Assembly (NCBI RefSeq): GCF_028009165.1
Contig: NC_079244.1
Span: 4,526,001 to 4,590,000 of the forward strand
From: Akanthomyces muscarius
Lineage: Eukaryota; Ascomycota; Sordariomycetes; Hypocreales; Cordycipitaceae
Length of the DNA: 64,000 nucleotides
Reading direction: 5' to 3'
Below, one piece after another: positions 44,201-56,869 of this stretch. How positions within the stretch are numbered: the stretch's first letter is position 1; every line of letters begins with the position of its first letter. A program made the translations under genes and the position numbers. The notes below the pieces were generated by a model that saw only the letters and a program-made list of their open reading frames with translations, was not told the origin of the DNA and ran no database searches.

Positions 44201-44851
44201 AGCTCGACAACATCATGTTGACGCTAGATGGACACATCAAGGTAGCCGATTACGGTCTTTGCAAGGAGGACATGTGGTACGGCTCCACTACCGGCACATT
44301 CTGTGGTACGCCCGAGTTCATGGCACCAGAGATTCTGCTGGACAAGAAATATGGCCGCGCCGTCGATTGGTGGGCATTTGGTGTCTTGATCTACCAGATG
44401 CTTCTTCAGCAGTCGCCATTCCGCGGCGACGACGAGGACGAAATCTACGAAGCCATTCTGTCGGATGAGCCGCTTTACCCGATTAGCATGCCCAAGGAGT
44501 CTGTGTCTATTCTTCAGAAGCTGCTCACGCGCGAGCCCAACGACCGTTTGGGTAGCGGCCCGACGGACGCGCAGGAAGTCATGAGCCATGCGTTCTTTAA
44601 GAACATCAACTGGGAGGAGATTTACCTGAAGCGAGGACCGCCGCCATTTAAGCCCGCGATCAAGAGTGCAACGGACACGAGCAACTTTGATTCTGAATTT
44701 ACCAGCGTCACGCCCGTTCTTACGCCGGTGCAGTCAGGTATGTGCAGACGTCATGTTTTTATCAAATTTATTTCTAACACGCTCTACAGTCTTGTCGCAA
44801 GCGATGCAGGAAGAGTTCCGTGGCTTCTCGTACACGGCTGATTTTGAATGA
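41286..44851 (+). CDS. PKC1: protein kinase C, cell-wall integrity kinase
   Basis: Four exons: 41286-41673, 41748-42014, 42068-44737, 44790-44851, giving 1128 residues, a normal length for ascomycete Pkc1. Domain order: HR1 coiled coils (about 1-70 and 130-215, Rho1-binding); C2-like domain (about 225-415, ending near [10 protein letters not shown]); two C1 zinc fingers at about 447-494 and 515-564 with full HxxC...C sets; a Gln/Pro/Ala-rich disordered linker (about 600-795); AGC kinase domain 803-1062. The kinase has GKGNFGKV loop, Lys832, YRDLK at 926-930, DYG at 946-948 (fungal Pkc1 uses Tyr instead of Phe) and activation-loop Thr962 in TFCGTPEF. The C-tail has the hydrophobic motif FRGFSY. 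It acts downstream of Rho1 and upstream of the Bck1 MAPK cascade at sites of wall growth. Confidence 0.97.
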
Positions 44852-45757
44852 TTGAGAAAGACTTGGTTTTTAACAATGTCTAATGAAGTGAAGACGATGA
44901 AATTGACGAGAGCATGATGGGAGTCGTGCCATTTGGAGAAGCATGGTGCATGCGATATATTTTATGAAGGGTGCATACAGAAGCCGGAGTTGAAAGATGG
45001 CGGGCAGGGAAGCAGTCTGCCAGCACATGACACACGCACACACACACACACACATTAAAAAAGACATTCATTTTTTTTAGATGATCTTGCCACACGTCAA
45101 GAAGCCATTGCTGACGTCCACTCGCTTTGTTTTATTGTTTTGGCGGGCTGCTGTTATGCCTTGCAGCACACGAGGACGTTTTAGCGCTCTTGCGATATCC
45201 GACGCGAGGGAAGAACAGAGCGACGGGCTTCTATTTTTTTTTTTTTTTTTCTCTTGATGGACGGGACATTTGTTTTACTCTATACCGTTCTTGAAACGCT
45301 CGTTTTATTGGACTTTGGTTTTGTTTTCTTCTCGTTTGAGTTCTGCGGTGTTGGATTCTCTTTATGACTGTTTTTTTCATCGGGGTGTTTCTTTCTTTTT
45401 TTTTTTTTTCTTGACAACGATGGCAGGACAAAAGAAAAGCGGTAATTATATACATTGGAAAAAAGTGGTGAAAGATGGCGATGACGAGAGAAGCGCGCTT
45501 GTTGTAGCTAAACTAATTAATGGATGGTGTTTTCTCTAGACTGTCTTTGTAGATGTCATTACGTTGTGGCCAACAAGTCACGGAAAAAAACAGGGAAGAG
45601 TTGTGTAGATTATGTTTGTAGTTGCTCAATATTTTTCCTAGCGTAGTCTACAGATACAAGTTTGTCTTCAGATGTAACTAAATTTCATTCCCGCTTTATC
45701 CCTCCGATGAGGTATCATGCTGCATCCACATCTCCCTTGGCCTTCCTTGTCCTTGTC
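44852..45757. other. convergent intergenic region
   Basis: 3' flanks of PKC1 and of the acyl-CoA dehydrogenase. Contains a CA dinucleotide run (45037-45054) and T-rich tracts at 45.23-45.25 and 45.40 kb, but no gene. Confidence 0.55.
45037..45054. repeat. (CA)n microsatellite
   Basis: Nine CA units just downstream of PKC1; candidate length-variable marker. Confidence 0.8.
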
Positions 45758-47163
45758 TTACGCAGTGTATTCCTTTTGGAGGAGCTTGGCAATGGTGTTG
45801 AGCTGAATGTTGCTCGTGCCCTCGTAGATGGCGCCAATCTTGGAGTCGCGCCAAAACTTCTCGGCGAGGCCCTCGCGCACGAAGCCCATGCCGCCCATCC
45901 ACTCGACGGCGAGCCCGGACACGCGGCCCGCGACCTGCGAGGCGTAGAGCTTGGCCATGGCGGCGTCGCGGACAAAGTCCTCGCCGGCCTCCTTCTTGCG
46001 GGCGGCGTTGTAGACGAGGGCGCGCGCGGCGGCGATCTCGGTGTAGCTCTGCGCAATCTGGTGCTGCATGCCCTGGAACTCGCCGACGAGGGCGCCAAAC
46101 TGCTTGCGGTCGTTCCAGACGTACTTGACGGCGTTTTCAAAGGCGCCGAGGGCGAGGCCCGTCATCTGCGCGGCGATGCCGATGCGGCCCTCGTTGAGGA
46201 TGCCAATGGCGTACTTGTAGCCGTCGCCCTCCTTGCCGAGCAGGTTCTCCTTGGGGACGACGACGTCGTCAAAGTTGAGGACGCAGGTGGAGCTGGCGCG
46301 GATGCCGAGCTTCTTCTCCTTCTTGGCGATGCTGAAGCCGGGCGTGTCCTTGTCGACGATGAAGGCGGTGATGCCCTTGTAGCCCTTGCTGGGGTCGAGG
46401 TTGGCAAAGACGATGAAGAAGCCGGCCTCCATCGAGTTTGTGATCCACATCTTGGAGCCGTTGATCTTGTAGCCGTCGGCGGTCGCGGTCGCGCGCGTGG
46501 CCATGGCAAAGGCGTCGGAGCCGGAAACGGGCTCCGAGAGGCAGAAGGAGGCGACCGTGTTGGTGGCCAGCTTGGGGAGGTACTTTTTCTTGAGCGCCTC
46601 GGACCCCCACTTCATGAGCGCCGTGTTGCAGAGCGTGTTGTGGACGTCGACCATGACGGACACGGAGGGGTCGGCGCGCGCGAGCTCCTCGATGGCGATG
46701 ATGGCGGCGGTAAAGTTCATGCCCGCGCCGCCGTACTCCTCGGGGATCTCGATGCCCATGAGGCCCTGCTCAAACAGCTGCTCGACGACGGTGGGGTCCA
46801 TGGCCTCGGCCTCGTCCATGTCGCGCGCCTTGGGGAGGACCACCTCGGTGGCAAACTTGGAGACGGTGTCGGCCATGGCCGTCTCGACCTCGGAGAGGTG
46901 CGTGATGGGCGTGGGGGGGATCTCGGAGATGTCGACGCTGCTGAGGCGGGGAGCCGTAGTGGAGAGGGAGCGGCTGCGCAGACATAAATTAGTTGAATGT
47001 TTTTCAATTGATTGAGCGAGGTGGTTTAGAAGAAGAAGAAAACGTACAGTGCTGCGGCGGCGACAGGACGGGCGAGGGCCTGGGTCGCGGGAAGGCGCTG
47101 GGCGAGGAGGACGCGGCGACCGCCCTGGAGGGCTGGCCGGATGGCTCGTGTAAAGGAAGACAT
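45758..47163 (-). CDS. mitochondrial acyl-CoA dehydrogenase (short/branched-chain type)
   Basis: Two exons, 47163-47048 and 46973-45758 (phase 2; GTACGT...GCGCAG), 443 residues. The first 45 residues are an Arg/Ala/Ser presequence for mitochondrial import (MSSFTRAIRPALQGGRRVLL). Family signatures are EYGGAGM near the N-terminal domain, CLSEPVSGSDAFAMATRA (FAD-contacting loop) and MGGMGFVREGLAEKFWRDSK. The C-terminal IYEGTSNIQLNTIA carries catalytic Glu423, the position used by short, medium and short/branched-chain enzymes. It oxidises acyl-CoA to enoyl-CoA with FAD and passes electrons to ETF, probably in branched amino-acid or fatty-acid breakdown. Similarity of motifs favours the ACADSB subtype; chain length cannot be fixed by eye. 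Divergent from the uS12m gene. Confidence 0.92.
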
Positions 47164-48368
47164 GGTGGCGAACGAGATTGTGGAGGAGGTGAAAGATGGC
47201 CCAAGTAAGTAAATGCTTGGGAAGAGAAGCTCCAAGTTTCAATGGGTGGAGGAAGGAGGAAAAAGTCGGCCGGTGAGTCGCAGACGCGGTGAGATTTGTG
47301 GTGGTTGCTGGGTTGGGTGTGTTCCGACTCTGGGGGGGGCGATGTTCGGAACAGCAACGGGGTGGCTCGGGTATGTTTTTCGTGGTAGATGGCAAAGTGA
47401 CGTCGACGACCTATTGAAGCTTTAAACTGTAACAAGAAAAATTTGTCAAAAATATATTGAAACACCAAAGCCAAGTGCTTTAAAAGGGAAAAAATGACGT
47501 CCGGCGGTGCGGTGCAGGGCGGTCGGATGGCAACGGGCTTCCTTTCCTTATAGTGGCCGGCGTTCGGTTGCAGCTCTGGGCCCGCGCTGCCCGCTTTTTC
47601 CGCCCGCAAAAGGCGCTGTCAGGTTTGTTTGCTCAGTGTGGGGAGGGAGAGGGAGCCGAGCGGCTTAGCTTAAGCCGAGAGGAGGCCGGGGGCGGCAGGA
47701 ACCGGTAGATATGGATAGAGGGTTGTTTAAAAAAAAAAGAAGAAAAAAAGACAGAAATTACAACTTGACTTTTGAAATGGCCGTCTTTGTAGTCTATCAA
47801 GAAAAATCATATTCGGTTAAGCATGTAATTGCAATCGGAGGGTCTGTGTATCCAGTGAGCTATAGATACTTGTGCCAGCATTCGCACTATCAGTATAAAT
47901 AATACGGCTACCGAATTGCCAGCTCTTTTATCGGAGATCTTCAAATCGAATACCCCGTTATTCCATTCGCAGCATTAGTCGAGTGGTTGAGCAATCTCCC
48001 CGCCCATCTCATTGTAAGCCAGAGAGTACACGTCCGAAAAGCCAGATGCCCGACTACGGCAAAGTTGAAATTACTGCAAAACTTTAAAAATTCCAAAGAC
48101 CAAGTGTAGATCAAGTATCAATTCTCGTCTTGACGAAATTCTTACAAAAATCACTTCCGTCGTTCACACCCGCACGTCGCGCCGCACTCGCTGCCGCGCC
48201 CTCGATCCCCGGCCCCACAGCAACGCCAATCGGACGGGCCACCACGTGACTCTCCTTCAAAGGAGTTTTCGACGCAACTCCAGCGCCGACGACACCGACG
48301 AGCTTCCCAAATCGACTTCCGATTCCGCCAATCCGACCACGCTTCGAGCTCAACTGACCACCGCAACC
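47164..48368. other. divergent promoter region between two mitochondrial-protein genes
   Basis: 1.2 kb between the start codons of acyl-CoA dehydrogenase (leftward) and uS12m (rightward). No gene is supported. An A-rich tract lies near 47.73 kb. Confidence 0.5.
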
Positions 48369-49009
48369 ATGGTCGGCTCCATTGTGCGAAGCCTCTTTTC
48401 GCCCGCCGCCCGTCGGCCTCTCCTCTCCGCCACCAGCTCTCTCCTCCCACCCACCCGCATCCTCCTCACCAAGCCGACGACACCCTCGCCCATCCCAACC
48501 GCCGCCGCCGCTGCGTTTTCCACCACCGCCCCTCGCCCCGCCACGCTGAACCAGGTCCTGCGCGGCATCCGCAAGGGCAAGCGCGCGCGCCACGCCGTCT
48601 CCCCCGCGCTCGCCAATACAAGCTCTCCCGCGCTCAAGGGCGTGTGCCTGCGCGTCGGCGTCGTGCGCCCCAAGAAGCCCAACTCGGGCGAGCGCAAGAC
48701 GGCGCGCGTCAAGCTCTCGAGCGGCGCCGTCATCACCGCCTACATCCCCGGCGAGGGGCACAACATCCAGCAGCACAGCGTCGTGCTGGTGCGCGGCGGC
48801 CGCGCGCAGGACTGCCCCGGCGTGCGGTACCATCTCGTTCGCGGAGCGCTGGATCTGGTATGTTCTTCTACGCCGGAGGGCTTCAGGGCTGCGGATTCTC
48901 CAAATTAATGTCAGATGAGCTAACGTGTCTGCAGGCTGGTGTTGGTACCCGCGCGACGAGTCGAAGCAAGTACGGCACAAAGAAGCCGAAAAAAGCCACC
49001 ATTGGTTAA
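48369..49009 (+). CDS. mitochondrial small-subunit ribosomal protein uS12m
   Basis: Two exons, 48369-48857 and 48935-49009 (phase 0; GTATGT donor, CTAAC branch, TGCAG acceptor), 187 residues. The first 60 or so residues are a Ser/Pro/Ala-rich import sequence. The mature part begins [15 protein letters not shown] and follows bacterial S12 closely: [55 protein letters not shown], and exon 2 ending [15 protein letters not shown]. uS12 lines the decoding centre, and the KPNS and PGVRYH loops are the universally conserved parts. The frame is open upstream to 48246, but the ATG at 48369 (context ACCATGG) starts a proper presequence. Confidence 0.95.
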
Positions 49010-49545
49010 ACGGACACATCGAAGGATTGTGAGATGGGACAGGCGAATCTATGTACAGCACAAAGGGGTATAGATCTTGTACAAATTTGCATTAGCGATA
49101 TCTCGCCGCACGGCGACTTGTATTATACATCACACAAAGCAATTGCATACATTTTGCACTGCAGTTGTTCAAAGATGACATTGCTTTTGACACCTCAATT
49201 TCAAATTATTAGCACAGCTAAATATGAACAATTCTTGTCATATCTTCAATGTGTATTCTACAACAAGGGCCGTCAAGGCAAAATGTAAAGCAAGCTGGAC
49301 CCTAGGTCCCCGCCAACGCCGTGTAGTCTTGATATGTATAGTCCGTTCCCCAAACGCAAATGATCCTCCCGGCGCCAACGACGGGCATATCTTTATAGCT
49401 AAGTTCCTCTTTACTGTGTATTGAAAGAAGGAAGCCAAAATGAAACAAGATGGATAAAAAACAAATGGCGCCAAACCCCTCATAATTCAACAAGTAGTAG
49501 TACACACATGAGGCTGCGATTGCCGGGTAGGAGAGAGGACAACGC
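49010..49545. other. convergent 3' flanks
   Basis: AT-rich region between convergent uS12m and mannosyltransferase genes; nothing recognisable. Confidence 0.55.
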
Positions 49546-51040
49546 TCAGTCCACGCCGTCGGGCTTCTGCAAACCCATCATCTCAAAATACCTCGCAGTG
49601 CACGAGTACCTGCTCCAGTCAAAGTTGTCCTTGGGGTTGCAGTGGCACTTGAGGTCGATCCGCGACTGCGCATCGTTGGGGCAGTGCGTAAAGGGCATGT
49701 GGAAGTAGGCAATCTCATCAAAGAAGTGGAGTTCTGTCTTGTTGAGGAGAATGCCGGCGGCGATCGAGTGAACGGGAGCATCGCCCCAGCGCTCGTAGAA
49801 GAAGCCACCGTCTTGGTCCAGCGAGTTGAAAAAGTCGACGTAGGCGTCACTGCGCATCCACTCGAGGCTTCCAATCTCAAAGTTGGACCACTGATGACAC
49901 AAGTTAGTTTTGTGTTGGTAACTGTTTCTCGAGCACCTTTTACTTACAAAGTGGCACATGCTGTAGGTTTGACCGCCATCGTCACTCAGAAACTCCATCG
50001 AGTTGTCGGTGGCCACATGCTGGGGATAGTTTTCCATAAACTTCCTGGTGCTGTCCCAGAGCGTCGGAATCGTGTCGACGTACTCGAGCAGGCTGATGGT
50101 GAAGCTGTACTTTTTCGCATTCTCTTTCATAAAGCGGAAGGGGTCTCGGGGAATGTCGCAAAAGAGCTCAATGCTGGGCTCGACCCGCCAGTAAAAGTCA
50201 TAGTTTTGCATAATGGGGTGCTGGAAGAAGAAGCCGGACTCGAAGCGGCACATGTGGCGGTAGCTGGTCGAGTCGCCATAGATGATTCTGCGCTCCTTCA
50301 TGTCCTCGCGCACCTTTTTAGCCTTGTCCTCATCGATCCAGTCAGGCACCGACCAGTGCTCAATGGGAATCTGGCCAAAGCGCGCCGTGCCGGAGACGAG
50401 CGCCGAGGTAATGTTGCGAAAGTTTTCGTCAAAGGGCTTGTCGTTGAGAAAGACCCAGTCGTAGTTGAAGCGCCGGTTGAAGCGGTCCTCCACCTGGCGG
50501 ATCGAGCGCGCAATATCCCATACGTCGGCGTTACGGGCGAGGGTGACAAAGGTGGCGTTGGCGCGGGGGCCAGGGTCGGTACCGTCGAGCATGGACGACG
50601 GCGCATCCTTCATGCTTGGGCTGGCGGGCGGCTTGGAAGACTCGGCGTCTTGGCGGTCGCGATCGACGGGTATGGGCTTTTGCGTAGAATCGACGTTGCG
50701 GTCTACGGCAGCAACGTTTTGCGGATTCGGTTGAGACCCGGCTCGGGCTTGATCAGGGGCAGGGACGGGTCGCGGGAGGGTATCGTGGTGGGAGTTGAAG
50801 AGGTAGAAGAGCATTAACGTCTATTGGGTTTTCACGTGTTAGCGCATCTGAGCCATGCATGGCTCCGGGCATCCCGATTATAATGTTCTTCTTGTTTGCT
50901 GTCCGCCGAGCGGGCAGCGAGGGGCGCGACTGCGTGCATGGTGGCGGGCAGCCAAAAAAGCAGAGAAACTCGATAGGGTGACGTACAATGCTAGCAACAA
51001 CAATGTAGCGCAGGATGCGCGCATTGCTTCCCGCCAACAT
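49546..51040 (-). CDS. Golgi alpha-1,2-mannosyltransferase, GT15 (Kre2/Ktr family)
   Basis: Three exons: 51040-50987, 50820-49948, 49890-49546, all phase 0, giving 423 residues. Exon 1 plus the start of exon 2 form a type II signal anchor ([18 protein letters not shown], about residues 9-26). The stem (about 27-100) is Pro/Asp-rich. The catalytic domain has family blocks [63 protein letters not shown] and [19 protein letters not shown]15 enzymes add alpha-1,2-mannose from GDP-Man to O- and N-linked glycans in the Golgi. Intron 2 (49947-49891, 57 nt) is in frame and stop-free. Removing it restores the family block CHFWSNFEI, so it is a true intron. Confidence 0.93.
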
Positions 51041-52196
51041 GACGGGCTGACAATGTGAAGGGCGGCCAGATGCGGCAGGTTGGGACGAATAAAAAGGACG
51101 GGTGTCTGTGGAAGTGAGTAAAGAAGGAAAAGACAAGATAGAATTGAAGCAAACGGGGGGAGTGTCGGAATGGCGTATTGGCTCGTTTGAGACTCCGAGT
51201 GGGAAGCGAAAGGCGCCGACTTGGCGGACGCTTTATTTGGGGGTTGAGCGGCGAAAAGCAACGCTAAAAAGCAAGTTACGCCCACTGTTTTCCAGGCCGC
51301 GGCCGGGTAGCTAGGTACAGCGGGGAGTCCCCTACTTCCTGGGAGTTTAGGGGGGCAAGCTCGCTGAAATCTGTACCAGAGGCTCAGCGGATGTTCGGCA
51401 CGGCGCGGTTGGGGAGCAGCCAGGCTTGCGCACGTTTAAATGAAGTGGGACAGATAAATTCATATTGTTGAGCAATATTGAAGTCGAAGCTACTGCATTA
51501 TGAAGTCGATGGTTCACACGATGTTGCCGTCACCAGTGCCACAGCGCCGTGCAGATCAAATGCCGGCTTCTCCTCCGAAACCTACTCCCAGAGGCAGTGA
51601 GAAGCAAGTCGGCCCCTTCATCCGATCATGGTCCGAAGGATAATTCATGGCCATGGCAATGTCATCAAACTGTATGGTCTCTTCAGGCTTCTGGATAACT
51701 ATCTGTCATGCACAGTCAGTTTGCCTAATTGGCCTTCAATATAAACATGGTCATCAATGGCACAGTCTACAATCATTTTGCCTGGTATTTTCTCACAAGT
51801 TATCTGATACCAAACTATTCGTCACAATTACCTGTCTCGGCATGCTCAGGAGCGATAGACACTCATTCCACCAGCACTTGAGGACCCGAAGCCGCCCCAG
51901 CATCCAAGCACGTTAGCATCCAGGCACATCAAACACGGTTTTATACGTCGTACACCCAGTAATATGCACTAGTCAGTTCCGTTTCTATGATTCCAGTCAA
52001 GTTTTCTGGGCGTTCGTCGATTCACGACGAAGCTTCTTTCATGGCACTGAGAAGCATTGGAAAAGAAGGTACGTAGCCTAAATGGGCTCATATTGTTCAA
52101 TATTGTTCAAGTTGAGCATAAAAGCTTGATGCAAAAGAAATATCCAATTTGAACAAGCCAAAAACAGAGTGACCCCTCAAAGATGATCCAGCAGCT
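51041..52196. other. intergenic, mannosyltransferase promoter and ABC 3' flank
   Basis: No gene seen. TTGTTCAATATTG-type AT-rich motifs recur near 51.46 and 52.09 kb. Confidence 0.5.
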
Positions 52197-55100
52197 TTAG
52201 GGAATAACCACCGGCTGAGAGGCAGATCCAGAACCCCCTTCAAAGTCAAAGCCAGACTCCTCCATCTCACTCTCGGGCAGGGTCGGTAGAGGAGCCCCTA
52301 GCCAGGTGAGGGGGTTGTTTGGTATCTCAACATTGATCAGCTCACCCTCATTAAGCCTGAGGGCGCAATCCGTAGTTTGGATGACTTCCTGGCGATGAGA
52401 GATGATGATGACTGTACAGCCCTGGAATGTTTGTTCCATGAACTGATGTGTAGCGTCGTCTCGAAGTGGATCTAGATTGCTTGTTGCCTCGTCCATCATG
52501 ATGAGATTGATGCCCGTCTCCAGGCGGCGCACAGTGCCTCGCGCTACAGACAGCAGCTGCATCTCGCCTTTGGAGTAACCCACATCCTGTAGCATAGCGT
52601 CCAGCCCACCTTTGTCGCTCAGCTTATTCCAGATGTTGAGCTGCTGGAGGACGTGTGTGAGCATTGTATCCCTCCTTGCTCTTTGTCTGACTGCCAACTC
52701 GTCGTCCTTTTCTTCCTCATTCATGTCGAAGGGGATAAGGTTTCTGCGAATAGTATCGTTGAATTGGACAGCTTCCTGTGTCATTGTGATGACACGGGAT
52801 CGCAAGAAGTCTGGAGTGACAGTGTCAATATCGACACCATCAATCTCCACCACGCCCGAATATTGGAGGAAACCCAGCAAAGTCAGCATGAGAGAGGTTT
52901 TGCCGCTATAGAATGTCAGAATGGGGTCACACAATATCGTGCAATTCACTCACCTGCTGCTTCGTCCAACGAAGCTAATCCTTTCGCCTGGTTCGATGAT
53001 CAGGGACACATCCCGAATGACGGGTGGCACATCTCGGGCTTCCCTGTTGAAGGAATTAGCAAAGACGTGCCGTTGAAGCCACAATCGTTGACAGCATTGT
53101 GTATATACCTGTACCGAGCCGAGACATTTGATAGCTCCACGTCGCCGGCCAGGGGCCATCCTTCCGGAAGGTCTTCAGGTGGGGGGCGAATTGGCTCCTG
53201 GGGAGTTGTACGTTTGAATCTCTCCATTTTTTTGAGAACGGCGACCGACATCTCTGAGCCAGTCCAGGCGAGAATGAAGAACTGAAATATCGATTGTATA
53301 GTAAAGAGATTCAGAAGCGACATCCCTACAACGGATCCTGAAGTGTCCTCTGGGATCCAGATGACAACTGAAACCAAGAGCAGTGCCAGCCCGGCGGCCA
53401 AGAGACTTACCACGAACCCTAGCCCTTGTGGAGCGCAACAATCCAGATAGAAAGATCTTTGGGATATGTCTAGGAGATCATGTCCCCGCTTGATATTTCT
53501 CTCCTGCCAGCCGAACGCGCGGATGTATGATACGCCGCTTGCTGTTTCAGAAAAGAAAGTGAATAGCGGTGCCTTCTCTTGCACATAAGCTTCTTGAAGC
53601 TGTCTTGAGCTCCGCAGGTAAAATCGCTGAATAAAGTAGAGAGCCAGAAGGATAATAGGCAACCCCACCGACATATATCTCGAGACTGAGATCACAATAG
53701 CGACGGCCATACATGTTGAGAAGCCCTGGTATAGTGTTCTGAAGAAATGATACGGCAACATCCTCGCGCAGTTGCGTGCATCCTCGTCGAACATGGTGAG
53801 AATATCTGCAGTCTTTGTGGTGGTCAGAAACCCCAGGGTCGCACGCATGGTAGTGTCAAGAATCTCCTCATGTAGTTTGGTGGCTGCACGGAAGGCAAAG
53901 TAGTTGTAGAGCAGCCAATAAGACACTGTCACTAGAGCGCACGCAAGGCCAATGAGCAAATAATAGTGAGTGAGCCAGGAGGCGTCGTTAGGCGCGTAAT
54001 CAGTCCAGTCGCGGATGTGGAATTCGGGGAGAAATTCTGAAAGAGGAAGGAGAGCTCCAAGGACCAACAGCCATAGGAACTTGAACTTTCCAATGCTTTC
54101 GATGAAAACGACGTACATCCTCCAGTCATTATCGTGCTTGCCATCGTAGCTCGCTTGTGGATAAACCTTTTTGATGTCGAGTGATTGCAGTCTCCGAATT
54201 GCCGCTTTCTCCTTGTTCTCAGCTCCGTCGCGTATAACGGGCATAGCCGATACTAGGACGTTGGCCAGGGTTTGGTATTGGCCAGGGCTGCGAAAGCTGC
54301 TTCGATCCAATGAGACTTGTCCTTGGTTGTTCAAAGTGATAACTTGATCAACAACATTCAAGACTTCGGGTAAATACGTTGACAGCAACACTGTAGACCC
54401 TGACCGCCTGAGAACTCCATCCACGCCACAGAGAGCCTGTAAGACCGCCACAGCTGTGGTTCCGTCAAGTGAGTTCAGAGCGTCATCAATGATCGTGATC
54501 TTGCAGCGAGAATAAACAGCCCGAGCTAGAGACACGCGCTGGCGCTGACCGCCGCTCAAGTTTAGCCCACCAGGGCCGACAATATACTCGTCACCCTTGG
54601 GAAGTCTCGCGAAATCGTCGACGAGTTGGCAACTCTGTATGGCTATTTCATACCGTACTGGATCAAACGGCAGATACCCAACGATATTTTCCCGGATAGA
54701 AACATCTCTGAGCCATACAGTCGAGCCACAGTAGGCAATAGCTGTACGGTCAACATAGACGAATCCGCCGAATGTCTTCGCCGCACCGAGAATGCTCCGG
54801 AGGAAAGTCGTCTTGCCACAGCCCGTTGCTCCGACGATGCCCGATACAGATCCCCTGGAGAGGACGAAATTGATACCAGAAAGCAGAGCTTCCTCGACAC
54901 CCGCGAATCCAATACTGGCGTTCACGAATTGTATGATTCCTACGGGGCTGTGAGCCGGCGATTTAGGTGTTCTCCTTGCTGAGCCACCGTCTGTCAAGAC
55001 TTCGTCGAATGTGTCAAGTGATGCCGAGGGATCCCATCTAACGCGTGAATCCGTTTGCTCTGGGAGAAGCAGAAATTCTTGAAATCTGCCCAGGGATGCG

Positions 55101-56869
55101 ACCAACTGCGCGACTGATGAATAAGCCATTACGCCTTTGTTGGTGGGAGCTTGAACGAGTCTGACTCCGGCGAGCACTGGGTACACTCGGGTGGGATCCA
55201 GTTTCCCGTTAAATCCACCGCTCACGAATGCGGCCCCAATGACGATAGCCGGGGTCCCCAGATCCGCAAACTGCTCTAGCATGTTGAGAAGGCCCATGAA
55301 ATACCGATATGGCATTGCTGCTTGCATTTCCTCGACGCGAAGGCGCTGGATATAATCACGCACGACAGGTCCAAGCCCGAGCATCTTAATTCCAGGGAGT
55401 TGTTTCAGCACCTCGGTCGTTTTCGCGACTCTAGTCTTGGTTTTCTCAGTCCAATTGACCAGTGCAGGTACTGTCCCTCGACCCAAGAAGAATGAGCAGA
55501 GAGTGTTCCCAGCAGCGGGCAACACAGCAAAAAAACAAGTTTTACCAATGAACCTCGAGAGGAACAATATGCCGATTGAGGTTTCGAGAAATAGCATAGG
55601 CACGTCAATGCATGCGCTGAGTTCCTCGATGACGATTTCAATGTCGGTGCTCAAATTAGTGAGCAATTCCGAATTTTGCGCATCTTGCTCGCAGATATGA
55701 TGAATCTTTTCCATCATCAGAGCAATGAGTCCGCCACGAACTTTTGCTGTGAGACGGTTTGACAAGTATGCTGCCGCTGTTCTGGACACAGCCACGCCAA
55801 CGAAAACCAAGACCGTTGCGCCCTGGAGATCAAATCTTTTGAGCAGAGGAATATGATTGTCGGGGTGACGGCGTATCTCTACGACTTTGATGATCTCTTC
55901 CATCAGAATAGGTTGCCCAAGAAGGCAGCCAATGTTGACGAGACGAACGGCCATGATTTGCAAAATTTCCCATTTCCAGGTGCCAAGACAGGAGAGGAGT
56001 AAGCGATGTCGAGACTTATTGCTGCTGCGGCGAACCCACTGTCTCTTGAGTCTCTCGTGTAACACTTGAGACGAGAATTCTGGGTCCAAGTCACCGATAT
56101 CTTGAGGGCCCAACTGGCGATAGAAGCCGGCAACAACTACTGGATTGAGATAACAGGAAAGCACTCTGCTGAAGTATCCGGTTGAGACGCCCAGGATTTG
56201 TAAGTCAGGGGTTCCGGCCGGAGCCAGTAAGTTTTTCTTGGGCATTTCCTCGAGAACGAGCAAGTAAAGACGCAAAGCCGCACTGCCAGCGGCAAGATTA
56301 CCGAACACAGACAAACCAGGTTGCAGGAAAAATAGTCGACTTCTTCGAATATCGTTGAAGAACGTGAATATGAGGTAGAGGGCAACAAGTGCTGAAGAGC
56401 GGACGGCGTGCTTGTGTCCCACATACACCATGATCCCGACAGTAATAGAAGCGAGGAGCTCAAGCGACGCTTCGAGAGCTGCCATGCTTGCCCGGCCGTT
56501 AGCCGAGTACCTGACTAGTGTTGCAATGGTGGCCTGGCATGCGATGAGTGCAGTAGACGCTGCCTTTGCGGGTATCAGCAAGGACTGCGCGAGAACGATA
56601 ACTAAGCGGTTTGCAATGCTTATCTCACTAGTTTGGTTCGCAGCAGCGGGCTCGAATGAACACGGACAGGCTGGTGCAGATAACGATTGGCAAAAAACGA
56701 GGAACAGGGTGGCAGCGATGGCCGAAGGAACACAATGCAGCATCGCGTCTGCTGATTTGAGAGAAGAGTCAAAAAAGAGCAAGACGCGGTGGCTCCAGAG
56801 GGGATAGGTTGATGCCGCCATGCTGGCCATACCTCTGTGGCCGTGCGCAGACGTGCAAAGAATGAACAA
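52197..56869 (-). CDS. ABCC-type full ABC transporter (paralogue 1)
   Basis: Three exons: 56869-53109, 53043-52954, 52905-52197 (phases 2 and 2), giving 1519 residues. Layout: TMD0 (about 1-210), TMD1, NBD1, TMD2, NBD2, as in MRP/ABCC pumps. NBD1: Walker A GATGCGKTT at 680-688, LSGGQ at 771-775, Walker B ITIIDD near 791-796 with Asp in place of catalytic Glu, and Tyr where the switch His is expected (LLSTYLPEVL). NBD2: Walker A GRSSSGKTS at 1280-1288, degenerate signature YSKGEMQ at 1394-1400, Walker B LIMMDE with Glu1423, and His1454. One consensus and one degenerate ATP site are therefore predicted. Start could also be 56830 or 56821. Substrate unknown; it probably exports conjugates or secondary metabolites at the plasma or vacuolar membrane. 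Confidence 0.9.

Noticed and set aside
45662..46987. 441-codon plus-strand frame opposite acyl-CoA dehydrogenase
   Set aside because: Antisense shadow of the dehydrogenase, which carries all family motifs on the other strand.
48111..49061. 316-codon minus-strand frame opposite uS12m
   Set aside because: Antisense shadow of a GC-rich gene with no family signal.
49642..50817. 391-codon plus-strand frame opposite the mannosyltransferase
   Set aside because: Antisense shadow; the minus strand encodes a complete GT15 enzyme.
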